A stretch of DNA of 64,000 bases from Prochlorococcus sp. AG-409-I11 (GTDB lineage Bacteria > Cyanobacteriota > Cyanobacteriia > PCC-6307 > Cyanobiaceae). The stretch spans positions 1-64,000 of the forward strand of contig QCJX01000007.1 in the NCBI GenBank assembly GCA_003215725.1. The letters run 5' to 3'. Both the position numbers and the translations under genes were made by a program. Each line of letters opens with the position of its first letter. Positions within the stretch are counted from its first letter, which is position 1. The notes under the pieces were generated by a model, which saw only the letters and a program-made list of their open reading frames with translations, searched no databases and was not told the origin of the DNA. Below are positions 1-8,272 of the stretch, piece by piece.

Positions 1-393
1 AGAAAGCAATGGATAAAAGATGGCCTCTCTTCCTATTTAAAACGTCTTAATGCTTTAAGTATTGTTGAATTACGTGATAGCAATCTTCAACGAGAAGCAG
101 ATGATATCCGGTCATGCTTAAGGCAAAATGAACTGTTAGTCGTCTTGACTGAAGAAGGTGAAAGCTTGACTTCACTTGAGCTCTCTAAACGATTGAATAA
201 ATTCGGAGCTCAACGACTTGCATTTGTAATTGGTGGACCTAATGGACTATCCCCTGAGATAAAAGAATTGGCAGATTGGCGTTTTAGCCTTTCTTCTCTT
301 ACCTATCCACATGAATTGGCACGATTGTTATTTGTAGAGCAGTTATATCGCGCGCAAATGATTTTGCGGGGCTCTCCGTATCACCGCGCCTAA
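1..393 (+). CDS. rlmH: RlmH, 23S rRNA pseudouridine-1915 N3-methyltransferase (5' part missing)
   Basis: The reading frame is open from base 1, so the N-terminal part lies outside the window. About 130 codons remain and end in the family's typical C-terminus (ILRGSPYHRA). The glycine-rich loop of the SPOUT methyltransferase knot (FVIGGPNG) and the segment YPHELARLLFVEQLYRA are visible; both are diagnostic for RlmH. The family is a small homodimeric cytoplasmic enzyme that methylates a pseudouridine in helix 69 of 23S rRNA on assembled 70S ribosomes. The next gene, umuD, follows on the same strand after about 45 bases that contain a LexA-like box, so it probably has its own promoter. Confidence 0.93.
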   Translation, partial: RKQWIKDGLSSYLKRLNALSIVELRDSNLQREADDIRSCLRQNELLVVLTEEGESLTSLELSKRLNKFGAQRLAFVIGGPNGLSPEIKELADWRFSLSSLTYPHELARLLFVEQLYRAQMILRGSPYHRA

Positions 394-418
394 TCAAGAG
401 AAGAGAAACCAATCGACT

Positions 419-432
419 AGTACTGATGTATT
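419..432 (+). promoter_or_regulatory. LexA (SOS) box candidate upstream of umuDC
   Basis: The 14 bases AGTACTGATGTATT match the published cyanobacterial LexA consensus RGTACNNNDGTWCB at 13 of 14 positions; the mismatch is T for C at position 13. The site sits 6 bases before the TTG taken as the umuD start and just after rlmH, where an SOS operator for umuDC would be expected. The lexA gene itself is not in this window, and binding is inferred. Confidence 0.6.
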
Positions 433-438
433 ATTGAG

Positions 439-900
439 TTGGTCTATCTTTTGCCCTTACCCCCGTTGGAATTGTCATTCAAGAAGGAGGTTAGATCTAA
501 GTTATTGCTTCCTCTCGCGATCGAGTCGGTAGCGGCAGGATTTCCTTCTCCTGCTGGTGATTATATGGATGTAGGAATAGACCTTAATGAGCAATTAATT
601 AGGCATCCAGCCAGCACTTTTTTCTTGCGTGTCAGTGGCCATTCAATGACTGAGGCAGGGATTCAAGATGGAGATTTACTCATTGTTGACCGGAGTTTAG
701 ATCCAAAACCTGGTCATATTGTTGTAGCCGTGCTGGATGGAGACTTCACCCTTAAACGCCTTCGCAGGAAGAAGGAAGATCTTTATTTAGAACCAGAAAA
801 TTCTAACTATCCGGCAATTGATCTTCGTCGTTATGGTGATGTACAGATCTGGGGTGTAGCTATTTACTCTATTCACCAACTTAGCTGTGTCTTGTTTTAG
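439..900 (+). CDS. umuD: UmuD, self-cleaving SOS mutagenesis protein (S24 peptidase)
   Basis: A LexA/UmuD-type S24 serine peptidase of 153 residues. It shows the Ala33-Gly34 autocleavage site (AAGFPSPAG), the nucleophile Ser69 in VSGHSM and the catalytic Lys106 in FTLKRL. In the known system RecA-stimulated self-cleavage gives UmuD', which joins UmuC to form translesion polymerase V. The start is uncertain. TTG at 439 is used because it leaves an N-terminal arm of usual length. A good internal AGGAGG at 485-490 has no start codon at normal spacing; TTG at 505 is 14 bases away. The 3' end overlaps umuC by 14 bases, which implies one transcript and coupled translation. A LexA-like box lies directly upstream. 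Confidence 0.9.
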   Translation: MVYLLPLPPLELSFKKEVRSKLLLPLAIESVAAGFPSPAGDYMDVGIDLNEQLIRHPASTFFLRVSGHSMTEAGIQDGDLLIVDRSLDPKPGHIVVAVLDGDFTLKRLRRKKEDLYLEPENSNYPAIDLRRYGDVQIWGVAIYSIHQLSCVLF

Positions 901-2176
901 TCAGGACGTAGCTACTGCATTGATTGATGGTAATAATTTTTATGCGGCCTGTGAAAAAAGTTTAGATCCGTCGCTTTCTGGACGTCCTTTAGTTGTTTTG
1001 TCCAATAACGATGGATGCATTGTTGCACGTAGTACTGAGGCTCGTGAACTTGGAATTCCTATGGGGCAGCCATATTTCAAGGCACGTCATGAACTGAAAA
1101 AATCAGGAGTAGAAGTAAGAAGTTCCAACTACGCCCTTTATGGAGATATGAGTCAACGCTTGATGACGTTGCTTAGGTTTAATTGTGAGGAATTAGAAAT
1201 TTATTCTATTGATGAAGCTTTTGTTCGGATTAAACGTCCTTGTAATCAAAACCTTCTTCCTTGGGCTCGTCGACTACGTGCGTTAGTTTATCAAAATTTA
1301 GGCTTACCTATTTCAATTGGGATTGGTAATAGTAAAGGTCAGGCGAAACTTGCTAATTATTTATCTAAGTCAGTAGAAGCAAATGCTGGCATATTTGACT
1401 TCTCTATTGTGGAAGATCCAGATACATGGTTGGAGATGATTGAAATAGAAAATGTCTGGGGTATTGGTAGAAAACTAGCTAGATGGTGTCGAATAAAAGG
1501 AGTGCAAAATGCGCGTCAGTTTTGTGATATACCTGTTAATGAATTACGCTCTAAATGTGGTGTTTTAGGAGTACGTTTACAGCATGAATTGCGTGGTCAA
1601 CCTTGCTTGCCTTTAATAACAAAACCTCAAGAAAAAAAAGAAACTTGTGTTAGTAGGAGTTTTAGTCGTCCAGTAACTGACTTGGAGGAACTATGTCAAG
1701 CAATAGCTACTTATGCGGTTTGTGCGGCTCAAAAGTTGAGATTTCAAAAGCAATATGCGGCTTCTATTTCAGTATTTATTCGTACAAATCCTTATAAAAA
1801 GTCTTTTTATAGTCAAAATGCAAAGATAAAACTAGACCCCCCGACTAATGAGACGTCTGCTATCTTGTCGGCAGCACTAAATTTAACAAAACGAATATTT
1901 AAACCTGATTGTTTGTTTATCAAAGCTGGAGTTGTCTTACATTCTTTGCAGAGCACATCTTATTTGCAAGAAAATCTTTTAGGAATTGACAGTAAAGAAG
2001 AGAGGAAAAGACGTGATCGATTAATGCAATTAATTGATCACCTTAATAAAAGATATGGCTCTGGCACTATTAATTGGGCTATCTGTGGATCAAAACCAGG
2101 TTGGGGTATGAATAGGAAGCTATTAAGTCGAGCTTATACAACACGTATTAATCAGATACCAATCGTAAGGGCTTAA
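887..2176 (+). CDS. umuC: UmuC, Y-family DNA polymerase V catalytic subunit
   Basis: A 429-residue Y-family polymerase. The first metal-binding motif is in the N-terminal strand (ALIDGNNFYAACE), and the second motif is YSIDEAFV. The segment VVLSNNDGCIVARSTEAR is typical of UmuC rather than DinB. A helix-hairpin-helix region follows (VWGIGRKLARWC), then the little-finger domain. The C-terminal tail (SRAYTTRINQIPIVRA) is the usual UmuC ending. It bypasses DNA lesions at the price of mutations, here for example ultraviolet photoproducts. It begins with GTG inside the end of umuD, so it is expected to depend on the same SOS promoter. Confidence 0.94.
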   Translation: MSCFSQDVATALIDGNNFYAACEKSLDPSLSGRPLVVLSNNDGCIVARSTEARELGIPMGQPYFKARHELKKSGVEVRSSNYALYGDMSQRLMTLLRFNCEELEIYSIDEAFVRIKRPCNQNLLPWARRLRALVYQNLGLPISIGIGNSKGQAKLANYLSKSVEANAGIFDFSIVEDPDTWLEMIEIENVWGIGRKLARWCRIKGVQNARQFCDIPVNELRSKCGVLGVRLQHELRGQPCLPLITKPQEKKETCVSRSFSRPVTDLEELCQAIATYAVCAAQKLRFQKQYAASISVFIRTNPYKKSFYSQNAKIKLDPPTNETSAILSAALNLTKRIFKPDCLFIKAGVVLHSLQSTSYLQENLLGIDSKEERKRRDRLMQLIDHLNKRYGSGTINWAICGSKPGWGMNRKLLSRAYTTRINQIPIVRA

Positions 2177-2415
2177 TTTTTACTGAAAATAAAGTCAACC
2201 CTTAGGAGATCTGGCTTTGGATTAAATGAAAATTTTAATTGTAAAAAAATAAATACATTGTGTGGAAACAAATAACTAAACTCGAATTAAATGAATTTTA
2301 TGTTTTTAGGTTAAAGTCAAGTGTTTTAGTGTAGAATGTAAAAGTGGATAAAATCAGGTGAAGTGATAATATATGACTTGATTTCTGATTATCTTTAACA
2401 GGTTACGGGTTTGGA

Positions 2416-2883
2416 ATGATGGAATTTTTGATATTTTTGAACTCTAAAGAGAAAGAGATATTGGAACTTGTAAATATGGCGCAATACTCTGTAGAGGAAA
2501 ACACTCCTTTGTGCCTTTTGGGAAAAGAGTTTTTTGGATTTTTAAAGAAAGATAAAAAAGTGATAGTTATATGTACGGAGAATGCCAAGGAATTCGCTGG
2601 CTATAGCTTTCGGAATAAAAAACAACCTCTTAATATGTCTAGAACAGGAATATATATAAGGAGGGCGCTTCGACATGAAGCTGTTCATGTTGCTCAAGGG
2701 TGTAACGATGGGAACTTGGTTGAATTGAAAAGAGAAAAGAATTTAAAAATACATCCATACAAAATAAATGCTTTAAAAGGTTCGACAAGAATATCTGGAG
2801 ATGAGTCTAAGGAGTATCAAGCTTATGCTATGGAAGATAAGCCGAAACTCATAATTGAATCGTTGAGAAAATATTGTTTATAA
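2416..2883 (+). CDS. small protein with an HExxH zinc-metallopeptidase-like motif
   Basis: 155 residues with no signal peptide and no confident named family. The central segment RRALRHEAVHVAQGC contains HEAVH at residues 87-91, the zinc-binding and catalytic signature of gluzincin-type metallopeptidases. A later acidic stretch (GDESKEYQAYAME, about 128-140) could supply the third ligand. Similar RHEAVH-containing small proteins exist in other cyanobacteria, from memory. It stands alone after umuC, separated by 239 bases, and faces the next gene convergently. Peptidase activity is an inference from the motif only. An ATG at 2419 is an alternative start. Confidence 0.75.
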   Translation: MMEFLIFLNSKEKEILELVNMAQYSVEENTPLCLLGKEFFGFLKKDKKVIVICTENAKEFAGYSFRNKKQPLNMSRTGIYIRRALRHEAVHVAQGCNDGNLVELKREKNLKIHPYKINALKGSTRISGDESKEYQAYAMEDKPKLIIESLRKYCL

Positions 2884-2895
2884 AAACTTTATTGA

Positions 2896-3204
2896 TTAAA
2901 AGTCGTTTAAAACTTGTAGTAGCTTTTGTTTTTTACTTAAAATTAATATCACCTTATTATTGTGAAAATTCATTCCTGTATGTTCATTAATGATATCATA
3001 GCTTGTTAATGCAAGGCCACAGGTCTCAATCAAAATAATAGGAAGGGTTTTGGAATTCCCTTGCATTCGTTGAATATCACGTGCTTGTCGAATCGCTTCA
3101 TGGGCTTTTGTGATTCCTAAGTTGTCAACAAATTTTGACCATAAAAAATTATCAGTTTTATAGCTTGTTAAATTAAATTTAATTGAAGGATTCATTTTAT
3201 ACAT
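2896..3204 (-). CDS. conserved hypothetical protein
   Basis: 102 residues, cytoplasmic in appearance and lysine-rich. I do not recognise a domain. The central part (AHEAIRQARDIQRMQGNSKTL) looks helical, and a hydrophobic strand-like segment (PIILIETCGLAL) follows. It lies 21 bases downstream of dnaG on the same strand and could be read from the dnaG transcript. It faces the HExxH gene convergently with 12 bases between the stops. Confidence 0.6.
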   Translation of the reverse strand: MYKMNPSIKFNLTSYKTDNFLWSKFVDNLGITKAHEAIRQARDIQRMQGNSKTLPIILIETCGLALTSYDIINEHTGMNFHNNKVILILSKKQKLLQVLNDF

Positions 3205-3225
3205 TAAATGTAATAGTAATTATAG

Positions 3226-5274
3226 CTATGCCGTTAAAATTTCATTGACTTGACTCCCTGAGCAACGTTGTTGATCTAAATGAAGAATATGCTTCCTTTC
3301 TGTATAATAAAGATTTTGAAAGTTTAGTGCCTCTTTGTTTAACTCTTCAAACATTTTGTTTATTCTTGACTCCATATCATATGTATCATTAGCATCATTA
3401 GTATTAATTAGAGAAGCAATACATTTCTCTAAAGTTTCAAGCCTTTGTCCGCTCCATGCTTCTAAAAGATGCTTGCACCTCTTTAAAGACTTTTGACGTT
3501 CAAGTAATGCCACTGCACCACGTAGTTGAAGCATTGGCTTCTGTAAAGATGCGACTTGAACTTCACTAGGATTTAAAAGTGGAGTTAAGCGCGAAATTAA
3601 GTTTGTGTTATCTAATGCTAATTGATCCATCAGAAGCCTTGGAAGATCAATCTCTTCTAAATCATTACCAGGATCTGACCCTCGACAAATATCTTCTAGT
3701 CGTGAAGACCCTATGTTGTTTTCTTCTAACTCACTTATTGAAGCCCATAGAAGACGGTGATGTCTAATCGCAAAATCTTCAAGTTCTCTTTGCCTTAATT
3801 CTTTGCGAAAAGCCGCTCTGTGATCTGGACAATGAAGATAAAGAGTAAGAATTTCCGCCTCACTTTTTTCTCTTAAAGTTGCATCTATAGGCTTTTCATG
3901 TTTTTTAGATCTTCCATGCCATCGATGGCCTTTTACTTGCCTTCTTAGGTCTTCCTCAAGTTGCAATGTTAACCGTGCTTGTCCACCGCTTAATCTCTCG
4001 GCAACTTTTTGAAGGTAATGAGTTCGAACAGCTGACTGAGGTAGTTTTCCTAATAGTTCTACGACGCCAGTGACTGCTTTTTGAAATTGATCTGCTTTGC
4101 TTAAATCTAGATTCTTAAGAACTTCTTCTATTTCCCAGTCAAGCCATAATGGAGCTTGTTCTACTAAAGCTTGGTATTCAGCAGGGCTATGATTTTTTAG
4201 GAAATCATCTGGATCTTTTCCGGATGGTAAATGAAGGACTCTTAGTTCTAATTGCCCTTGCATTGCAAGTTGTTCAACTTCACTAATAGCTCGTTTTGCA
4301 GCTCGTACACCTGCAGTATCAGCATCAAAATTAAGAATGATTCTTTTGTTATCAGTACATCGACATATTTGAGTTATTTGATTATTACTTAAGGCTGTTC
4401 CTAGTGACCCTACAGTGTTAGTTATACCTGCAGCATGTAAAGCGATAACATCAAAATATCCTTCTACAACAATAGCTAGATCATTTTTCCTAATTGTATT
4501 TGCGGCTTTATTAAATCCAAAAAGATGCTTCCCTTTTTCGAAGACTTCTGTTTCTGGAGAGTTTAAATATTTGGGCTCTGAGCCATCAAGACTTCTTCCA
4601 CCAAAACCAATAACCCTTCCTTGGCGATCTTGTATAGGAACAATTAAACGATTACGGAAACGATCATAAAAGCCATTCCCTCCTTTTCTTGGAATAATAA
4701 GGCCAGCTGATTCTAGAATTTCTAAGGAAATATTTTCAACTTTTTGTAGATGCTTAATTAATCCATCCCATTTGTTAGGAGCATATCCAAGATCAAAAGA
4801 GTTGATAGTTATTTCTTTTAGACCTCTTTCTTTCCTTAAGTAGTCAATTGCTTGTGCACTCTCTGTATTCCGTAATTGATCTTTAAACCATCCTTTTGCT
4901 AGGTCAAGAACTCTATAAAGGGTTTCTCTTTTTGATAGTTGCTTTCTTAAACGTTCTTGTTGGGGGCCTTCTAGGGTTTCTACTTGTACTTGATATTTAC
5001 GTGCAAGAGATAGGACTACATCTCCAAAACTTTCTCTTTGTAATTCCATTAGAAATTTAATGGAGTTACCACCTGCACCACATGAAAAACAGTAATAGAA
5101 CTGCTTCTCTGGAGAAACAGTCATCGAGGGCTTACTGTCGTTATGAAAAGGACATATTCCTACAAACTCTTTCCCTCTTTTCTTTAGGACGACGTGCTCA
5201 CCAACGACATCCACTATGTCAGCCCGGTCTTTAACGGCTTCTATGGTTCGTGGATGAAGACTTTTGATAAGCAT
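3226..5274 (-). CDS. dnaG: DnaG primase
   Basis: A 682-residue replicative primase that makes RNA primers for lagging-strand synthesis. The N-terminal CHC2 zinc finger uses Cys41, His44, Cys62 and Cys65. The RNA polymerase core and TOPRIM region follow; LAIVVEGYFDVIALH holds the catalytic Glu and ILNFDADTAGVRAAKRA the Asp pair. The C-terminal region from about residue 440 is the more variable helicase-interaction domain. It is somewhat longer than the E. coli enzyme (581 residues), which is usual for cyanobacteria. The start is ATG. The region upstream is shared with the divergent DMT transporter gene. Confidence 0.96.
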   Translation of the reverse strand: MLIKSLHPRTIEAVKDRADIVDVVGEHVVLKKRGKEFVGICPFHNDSKPSMTVSPEKQFYYCFSCGAGGNSIKFLMELQRESFGDVVLSLARKYQVQVETLEGPQQERLRKQLSKRETLYRVLDLAKGWFKDQLRNTESAQAIDYLRKERGLKEITINSFDLGYAPNKWDGLIKHLQKVENISLEILESAGLIIPRKGGNGFYDRFRNRLIVPIQDRQGRVIGFGGRSLDGSEPKYLNSPETEVFEKGKHLFGFNKAANTIRKNDLAIVVEGYFDVIALHAAGITNTVGSLGTALSNNQITQICRCTDNKRIILNFDADTAGVRAAKRAISEVEQLAMQGQLELRVLHLPSGKDPDDFLKNHSPAEYQALVEQAPLWLDWEIEEVLKNLDLSKADQFQKAVTGVVELLGKLPQSAVRTHYLQKVAERLSGGQARLTLQLEEDLRRQVKGHRWHGRSKKHEKPIDATLREKSEAEILTLYLHCPDHRAAFRKELRQRELEDFAIRHHRLLWASISELEENNIGSSRLEDICRGSDPGNDLEEIDLPRLLMDQLALDNTNLISRLTPLLNPSEVQVASLQKPMLQLRGAVALLERQKSLKRCKHLLEAWSGQRLETLEKCIASLINTNDANDTYDMESRINKMFEELNKEALNFQNLYYTERKHILHLDQQRCSGSQVNEILTA

Positions 5275-5364
5275 TTCGGTATTCTGGCCTTCTTTAAGAA
5301 ATTGGTCTAGGCAAACCTGTTTTTAGCCACAATAAAGAAATAAATTCTTAATGTATGTTTTTTA

Positions 5365-5389
5365 TTGAATTGAATTGAATTGAATTGAA
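5365..5389. repeat. TTGAA pentanucleotide microsatellite, five copies
   Basis: Five perfect tandem copies of TTGAA followed by a partial sixth (TT). The tract lies in the intergenic region between divergent dnaG and the DMT transporter gene and ends 14 bases before the transporter's TTG start. A stop codon falls inside the repeat in the transporter frame. Copy-number change would therefore alter promoter spacing or the leader, not the protein. Confidence 0.9.
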
Positions 5390-5403
5390 TTCATGGTATT
5401 TAT

Positions 5404-6327
5404 TTGAAACCCTCAATGATTTATCAAACTCAAGAACAACGACAAGCTTGTAAGGCGCTAATTACAAGCGCATTTTCTTTTAGCTTGATGACAGTATGTG
5501 TTAAACAATTAAACGGTGATATACCTGTTGCTGAGATGGTTCTCTTTAGGTCACTCTTTAGTATTGTAATCACACGGCTTATGATTAAAAGATTAAGAAT
5601 ATATCCTTGGGGGGAAAGAAAAATTTTATTAATAACACGGGGAATCCTTGGATCAATAGCTCTTTTTTGTATTTTTTATGCTTTGGAAAATCTAACTCTA
5701 GCGTCTGCAACTGTTCTTCAGTATACATATCCTACGATTGCTGTTTTACTTGCTTGGGTCTTTTTAAAAGAAGCAATTAGTAAACGAATTTTGGTTGGTG
5801 TTTTTGTAGGTCTAATAGGAATAATATTGGTCATTCAACCGTCCTGGATTGGATATGAAGCCCTGATTGAAATCCCTTTTGTGCCAGCTATTATTGCTAT
5901 AGCTGGTGCTACTTTTACTGCTTTAGCTTATATAAGCGTTCGAAAATTATCAGCCTCAGAGCATGCATTAGTTATTGTTCATTATTTCCCTTTAGTATCT
6001 ATACCTTTGACTATTCCTTTTTTGTTATTTGATTTTGTTATTCCTAACAATACTCAATGGATATTGCTTTTAGGAATAGGAGTCTTTACTCAGCTAGGTC
6101 AGTTATGTATAACAAAAGGACTAAAGGTACTTCCTGCAGGTCAGGCTTGTACCTGCAACTACTGCCAGGTCTTTTTTGCAAGCCTTTGGGGTGTACTTAT
6201 CTTTAACGAAAGTCTAAACTCTCTTTTAATATTAGGCTCTTTTTTCATTCTCTTTTCTACACTTGTCAGTCTTTCTTCAAAGGTAGAAGACTTGTCGGAT
6301 TCAAGTTACAAAAAATCTGCTATTTGA
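5404..6327 (+). CDS. EamA/DMT-superfamily transporter, drug/metabolite exporter type
   Basis: 307 residues with about ten hydrophobic segments arranged as two EamA repeats of five helices. The first repeat contains MVLFRSLFSIVITRLM and ASATVLQYTYPTIAVLLAWVFLKEAIS. The second ends in GQACTCNYCQVFFASLWGVLIFNESLN, the matching helix-helix motif. EamA proteins are inner-membrane exporters of amino acids, metabolites or drugs; the substrate cannot be told from sequence. TTG at 5404 is used as start, and ATG at 5416 is a reasonable alternative. A TTGAA repeat tract lies immediately upstream. Confidence 0.87.
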   Translation: MKPSMIYQTQEQRQACKALITSAFSFSLMTVCVKQLNGDIPVAEMVLFRSLFSIVITRLMIKRLRIYPWGERKILLITRGILGSIALFCIFYALENLTLASATVLQYTYPTIAVLLAWVFLKEAISKRILVGVFVGLIGIILVIQPSWIGYEALIEIPFVPAIIAIAGATFTALAYISVRKLSASEHALVIVHYFPLVSIPLTIPFLLFDFVIPNNTQWILLLGIGVFTQLGQLCITKGLKVLPAGQACTCNYCQVFFASLWGVLIFNESLNSLLILGSFFILFSTLVSLSSKVEDLSDSSYKKSAI

Positions 6328-6619
6328 TTTTGAATATTTAAGATTAATTATCTTGGTCAATATGTTCACATCGCCTATTGACCTCTGCTGTAATTAAATA
6401 GCTGAGCTAGATACGTATCTAAAGTATTGGTTTAAGCACATTTGATTTTGAAGATATAAAAGTTTTGGGTAAAAATACTTGTTCACAGTTGTGAATGATT
6501 GAATCTCATGTGTTGTTAATGGTTTCCCTAGCTTGTTTGGTCATTTTAAATAGTAGAAAAATTTATAAATCATCAGTTTCTCTTGGTTGGGTTTAAACTA
6601 ATAGGATCTCTTTTCAATT
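6328..6619. other. intergenic region with several short palindromes
   Basis: A 292-base gap with no gene that I can support. It contains two touching palindromes, TAGCTGAGCTA (6399-6409) and AGATACGTATCT (6409-6420), and an inverted repeat TTCACA-GT-TGTGAA (6482-6495). These are possible operator sites for the exported protein downstream. I could not assign them to a known regulator. Confidence 0.45.
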
Positions 6620-7015
6620 ATGAAACTAGCTCTTGTCGCACTAGTTGCTTTAACTTCTGGTCTCCCTGCTTTGGCAGGAGAGTCGCAGCCTGGTTATTCG
6701 ATTTCAAATACCTGTACTGTCAATAAGTATCGGGAACAGTACGTCCCAGGGAGTGAGAGCTCTCCTGGGTACGTAAAAAGCTGGAAAGAAACAGTAGACG
6801 TTCCTTGCGATGAATCCTCTACAACCGTAAGGCAAGCTGTTCCTCAGCCTCAGCCTGTTGCAGACAATAATGACTGTACTGAAGGTTCAATTATTGGTGG
6901 ACTGCTTGGTGCAGGAATAGCAACATCAAGTACTAGAGGGAAAGATCAATGGTGGGCAATACCTGCAGGCGGAGCTGCTGGAGCAATGATTGGCTGTCAA
7001 ATTGACGGTGGTTGA
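6620..7015 (+). CDS. exported protein with C-terminal glycine-zipper segment
   Basis: 131 residues. An N-terminal signal peptide (MKLALVALVALTSGLPALAG, cleavage probably after ALA) is followed by a soluble part with four cysteines and a proline/glutamine linker. The C-terminal segment SIIGGLLGAGIA...IPAGGAAGAMIGC resembles the glycine zippers of the 17-kDa surface-antigen/OmpA-linker type, which can insert into the outer membrane. The location is inferred as periplasm or outer membrane, and the function is unknown. It is preceded by a palindrome-rich gap and convergent with the lipoprotein gene downstream. Confidence 0.75.
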   Translation: MKLALVALVALTSGLPALAGESQPGYSISNTCTVNKYREQYVPGSESSPGYVKSWKETVDVPCDESSTTVRQAVPQPQPVADNNDCTEGSIIGGLLGAGIATSSTRGKDQWWAIPAGGAAGAMIGCQIDGG

Positions 7016-7049
7016 TTATAGCCATCTATTTCATAATCTTTAAATAGAG

Positions 7050-7472
7050 TTAGTCTTCTATCGGTAAAGGGTAACTGCTCAATTCAACCTTATTGTCTAC
7101 TACGATAGGCTTTACTAAGCTCCACCCTTCTCCTTTCTCTCCTTCTTCTAAGTAGATATTAAACACTCCTTTTACTTTAGACTTAACACTGGGTAAACTC
7201 CAAGACATTTCACCCGAAATGTTGTATGAATTATTCCCATAACCTTTGTATGCTTTCTTCCTGAGCACTTTAGCAGTATCTACTATTGGGAATTCATTAT
7301 TGTTGGTTTCTAATAGCTCTTCTACTGTTTTCTGAGTAAGTTTTAGATCAAACTCTAGTGCTTTTATTACAACTTTATGAGGAGGTCTTGCAATAAAGCT
7401 GCAACTAACAAGTGTTAATATAAGTGCTAATACAACGAATCGAGAGAATAGCCTTTGACTTGTTTTATGCAT
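7050..7472 (-). CDS. predicted lipoprotein, unknown function
   Basis: 140 residues. The N-terminus has a basic start, a hydrophobic stretch (FVVLALILTLVSC) and a lipobox ending in Cys24, so the mature protein is probably lipid-anchored in the periplasm. The mature part is mixed alpha/beta with a Trp-containing segment (SGEMSWSLPSVKSKVKGVFNIYLEEG) and shows no domain that I recognise. It is transcribed away from ruvA, with 61 bases between the divergent starts. Confidence 0.7.
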   Translation of the reverse strand: MHKTSQRLFSRFVVLALILTLVSCSFIARPPHKVVIKALEFDLKLTQKTVEELLETNNNEFPIVDTAKVLRKKAYKGYGNNSYNISGEMSWSLPSVKSKVKGVFNIYLEEGEKGEGWSLVKPIVVDNKVELSSYPLPIED

Positions 7473-7533
7473 ATACTAATGTTAATTGAGGACCATACAG
7501 TAAGAACTGATCTTAACCAATAAAGACTTAGAT

Positions 7534-8226
7534 ATGATTTCTTGGATAAATGGAAAAATAATAGATATTTGGATGACAACTTCTAGGGTTGGTGTCGTTT
7601 TATCTTGCAACGGGATAGGGTATGAAATTCAGTTATTACCTCGTTTCTTAAATTCAATTCAATCCAAAGCCTCTTTAACTCTTTGGACACATCAACTAAA
7701 TCGTGACGATGGGGTAATTCTTTTTGGTTTTGCAGAAAAGCTTGAGAGAGATCTTTTTCGAAAGCTTATATCTACATCTGGAATTGGACCTCAGACTGCA
7801 ATGTCACTTTTAGAACAACATTTATATAATCAACTGGTTTCTGCAATTGTTAATAAAGATATTGGTAAGTTAACAAGTGCATCTGGTGTTGGAAAGAGAA
7901 CAGCTGAAAGGCTTGTCGTTGAATTAAAAAACAAGCTTTCAGAATTTAAACAATTCCCTAATGATATTGAAGAAATTAGTGGTCTTGAGTGGCAACCTTT
8001 ATTAATTGAAACTGAGATCGCAGAAGAGTTGCTAATCACTTTAGAGAGTCTTGAATACGAAGAAATAGAGATCAAGAAGGCTATTAACACTGTGCTGCTC
8101 AACTTGAGTTCGGAAGACAGCACAAACGACATAACTACGAAAATTGACAAAAAAGTAGATTTTGACTCACTTTTAAAGGCAACTCTTCAAGTACTTAGTC
8201 AAAATCTCACCTCATTAGGCACTTAA
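7534..8226 (+). CDS. ruvA: RuvA, Holliday junction DNA-binding subunit
   Basis: 230 residues. The N-terminal OB-fold domain covers residues 1 to about 65 ([11 protein letters not shown]...). The central domain carries two helix-hairpin-helix motifs, [17 protein letters not shown] and [20 protein letters not shown]. The C-terminal domain III binds RuvB. It is slightly longer than the E. coli protein (203 residues) because of a longer linker. It acts with RuvB in branch migration during recombinational repair; ruvB is not in the window. rpsO follows after 46 bases. Confidence 0.95.
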   Translation: MISWINGKIIDIWMTTSRVGVVLSCNGIGYEIQLLPRFLNSIQSKASLTLWTHQLNRDDGVILFGFAEKLERDLFRKLISTSGIGPQTAMSLLEQHLYNQLVSAIVNKDIGKLTSASGVGKRTAERLVVELKNKLSEFKQFPNDIEEISGLEWQPLLIETEIAEELLITLESLEYEEIEIKKAINTVLLNLSSEDSTNDITTKIDKKVDFDSLLKATLQVLSQNLTSLGT

Positions 8227-8272
8227 GGAGGTAAATTGTATTCAATATCTTTCGCAAGGCTCTTTCCCTGAA
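8225..8272 (+). promoter_or_regulatory. rpsO leader: consensus Shine-Dalgarno plus 11-codon ORF
   Basis: Immediately after the ruvA stop lies AAGGAGGT (8225-8232), a perfect anti-16S match. Three bases later a TTG codon (8236) opens an 11-codon reading frame ([11 protein letters not shown]) whose TGA ends at 8271, one base before the rpsO ATG at 8273. The layout suggests ribosome loading at the upstream site and coupling into rpsO. rpsO itself has only a weak AAGG at 8256-8259. Regulation is inferred, not shown. Confidence 0.5.
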
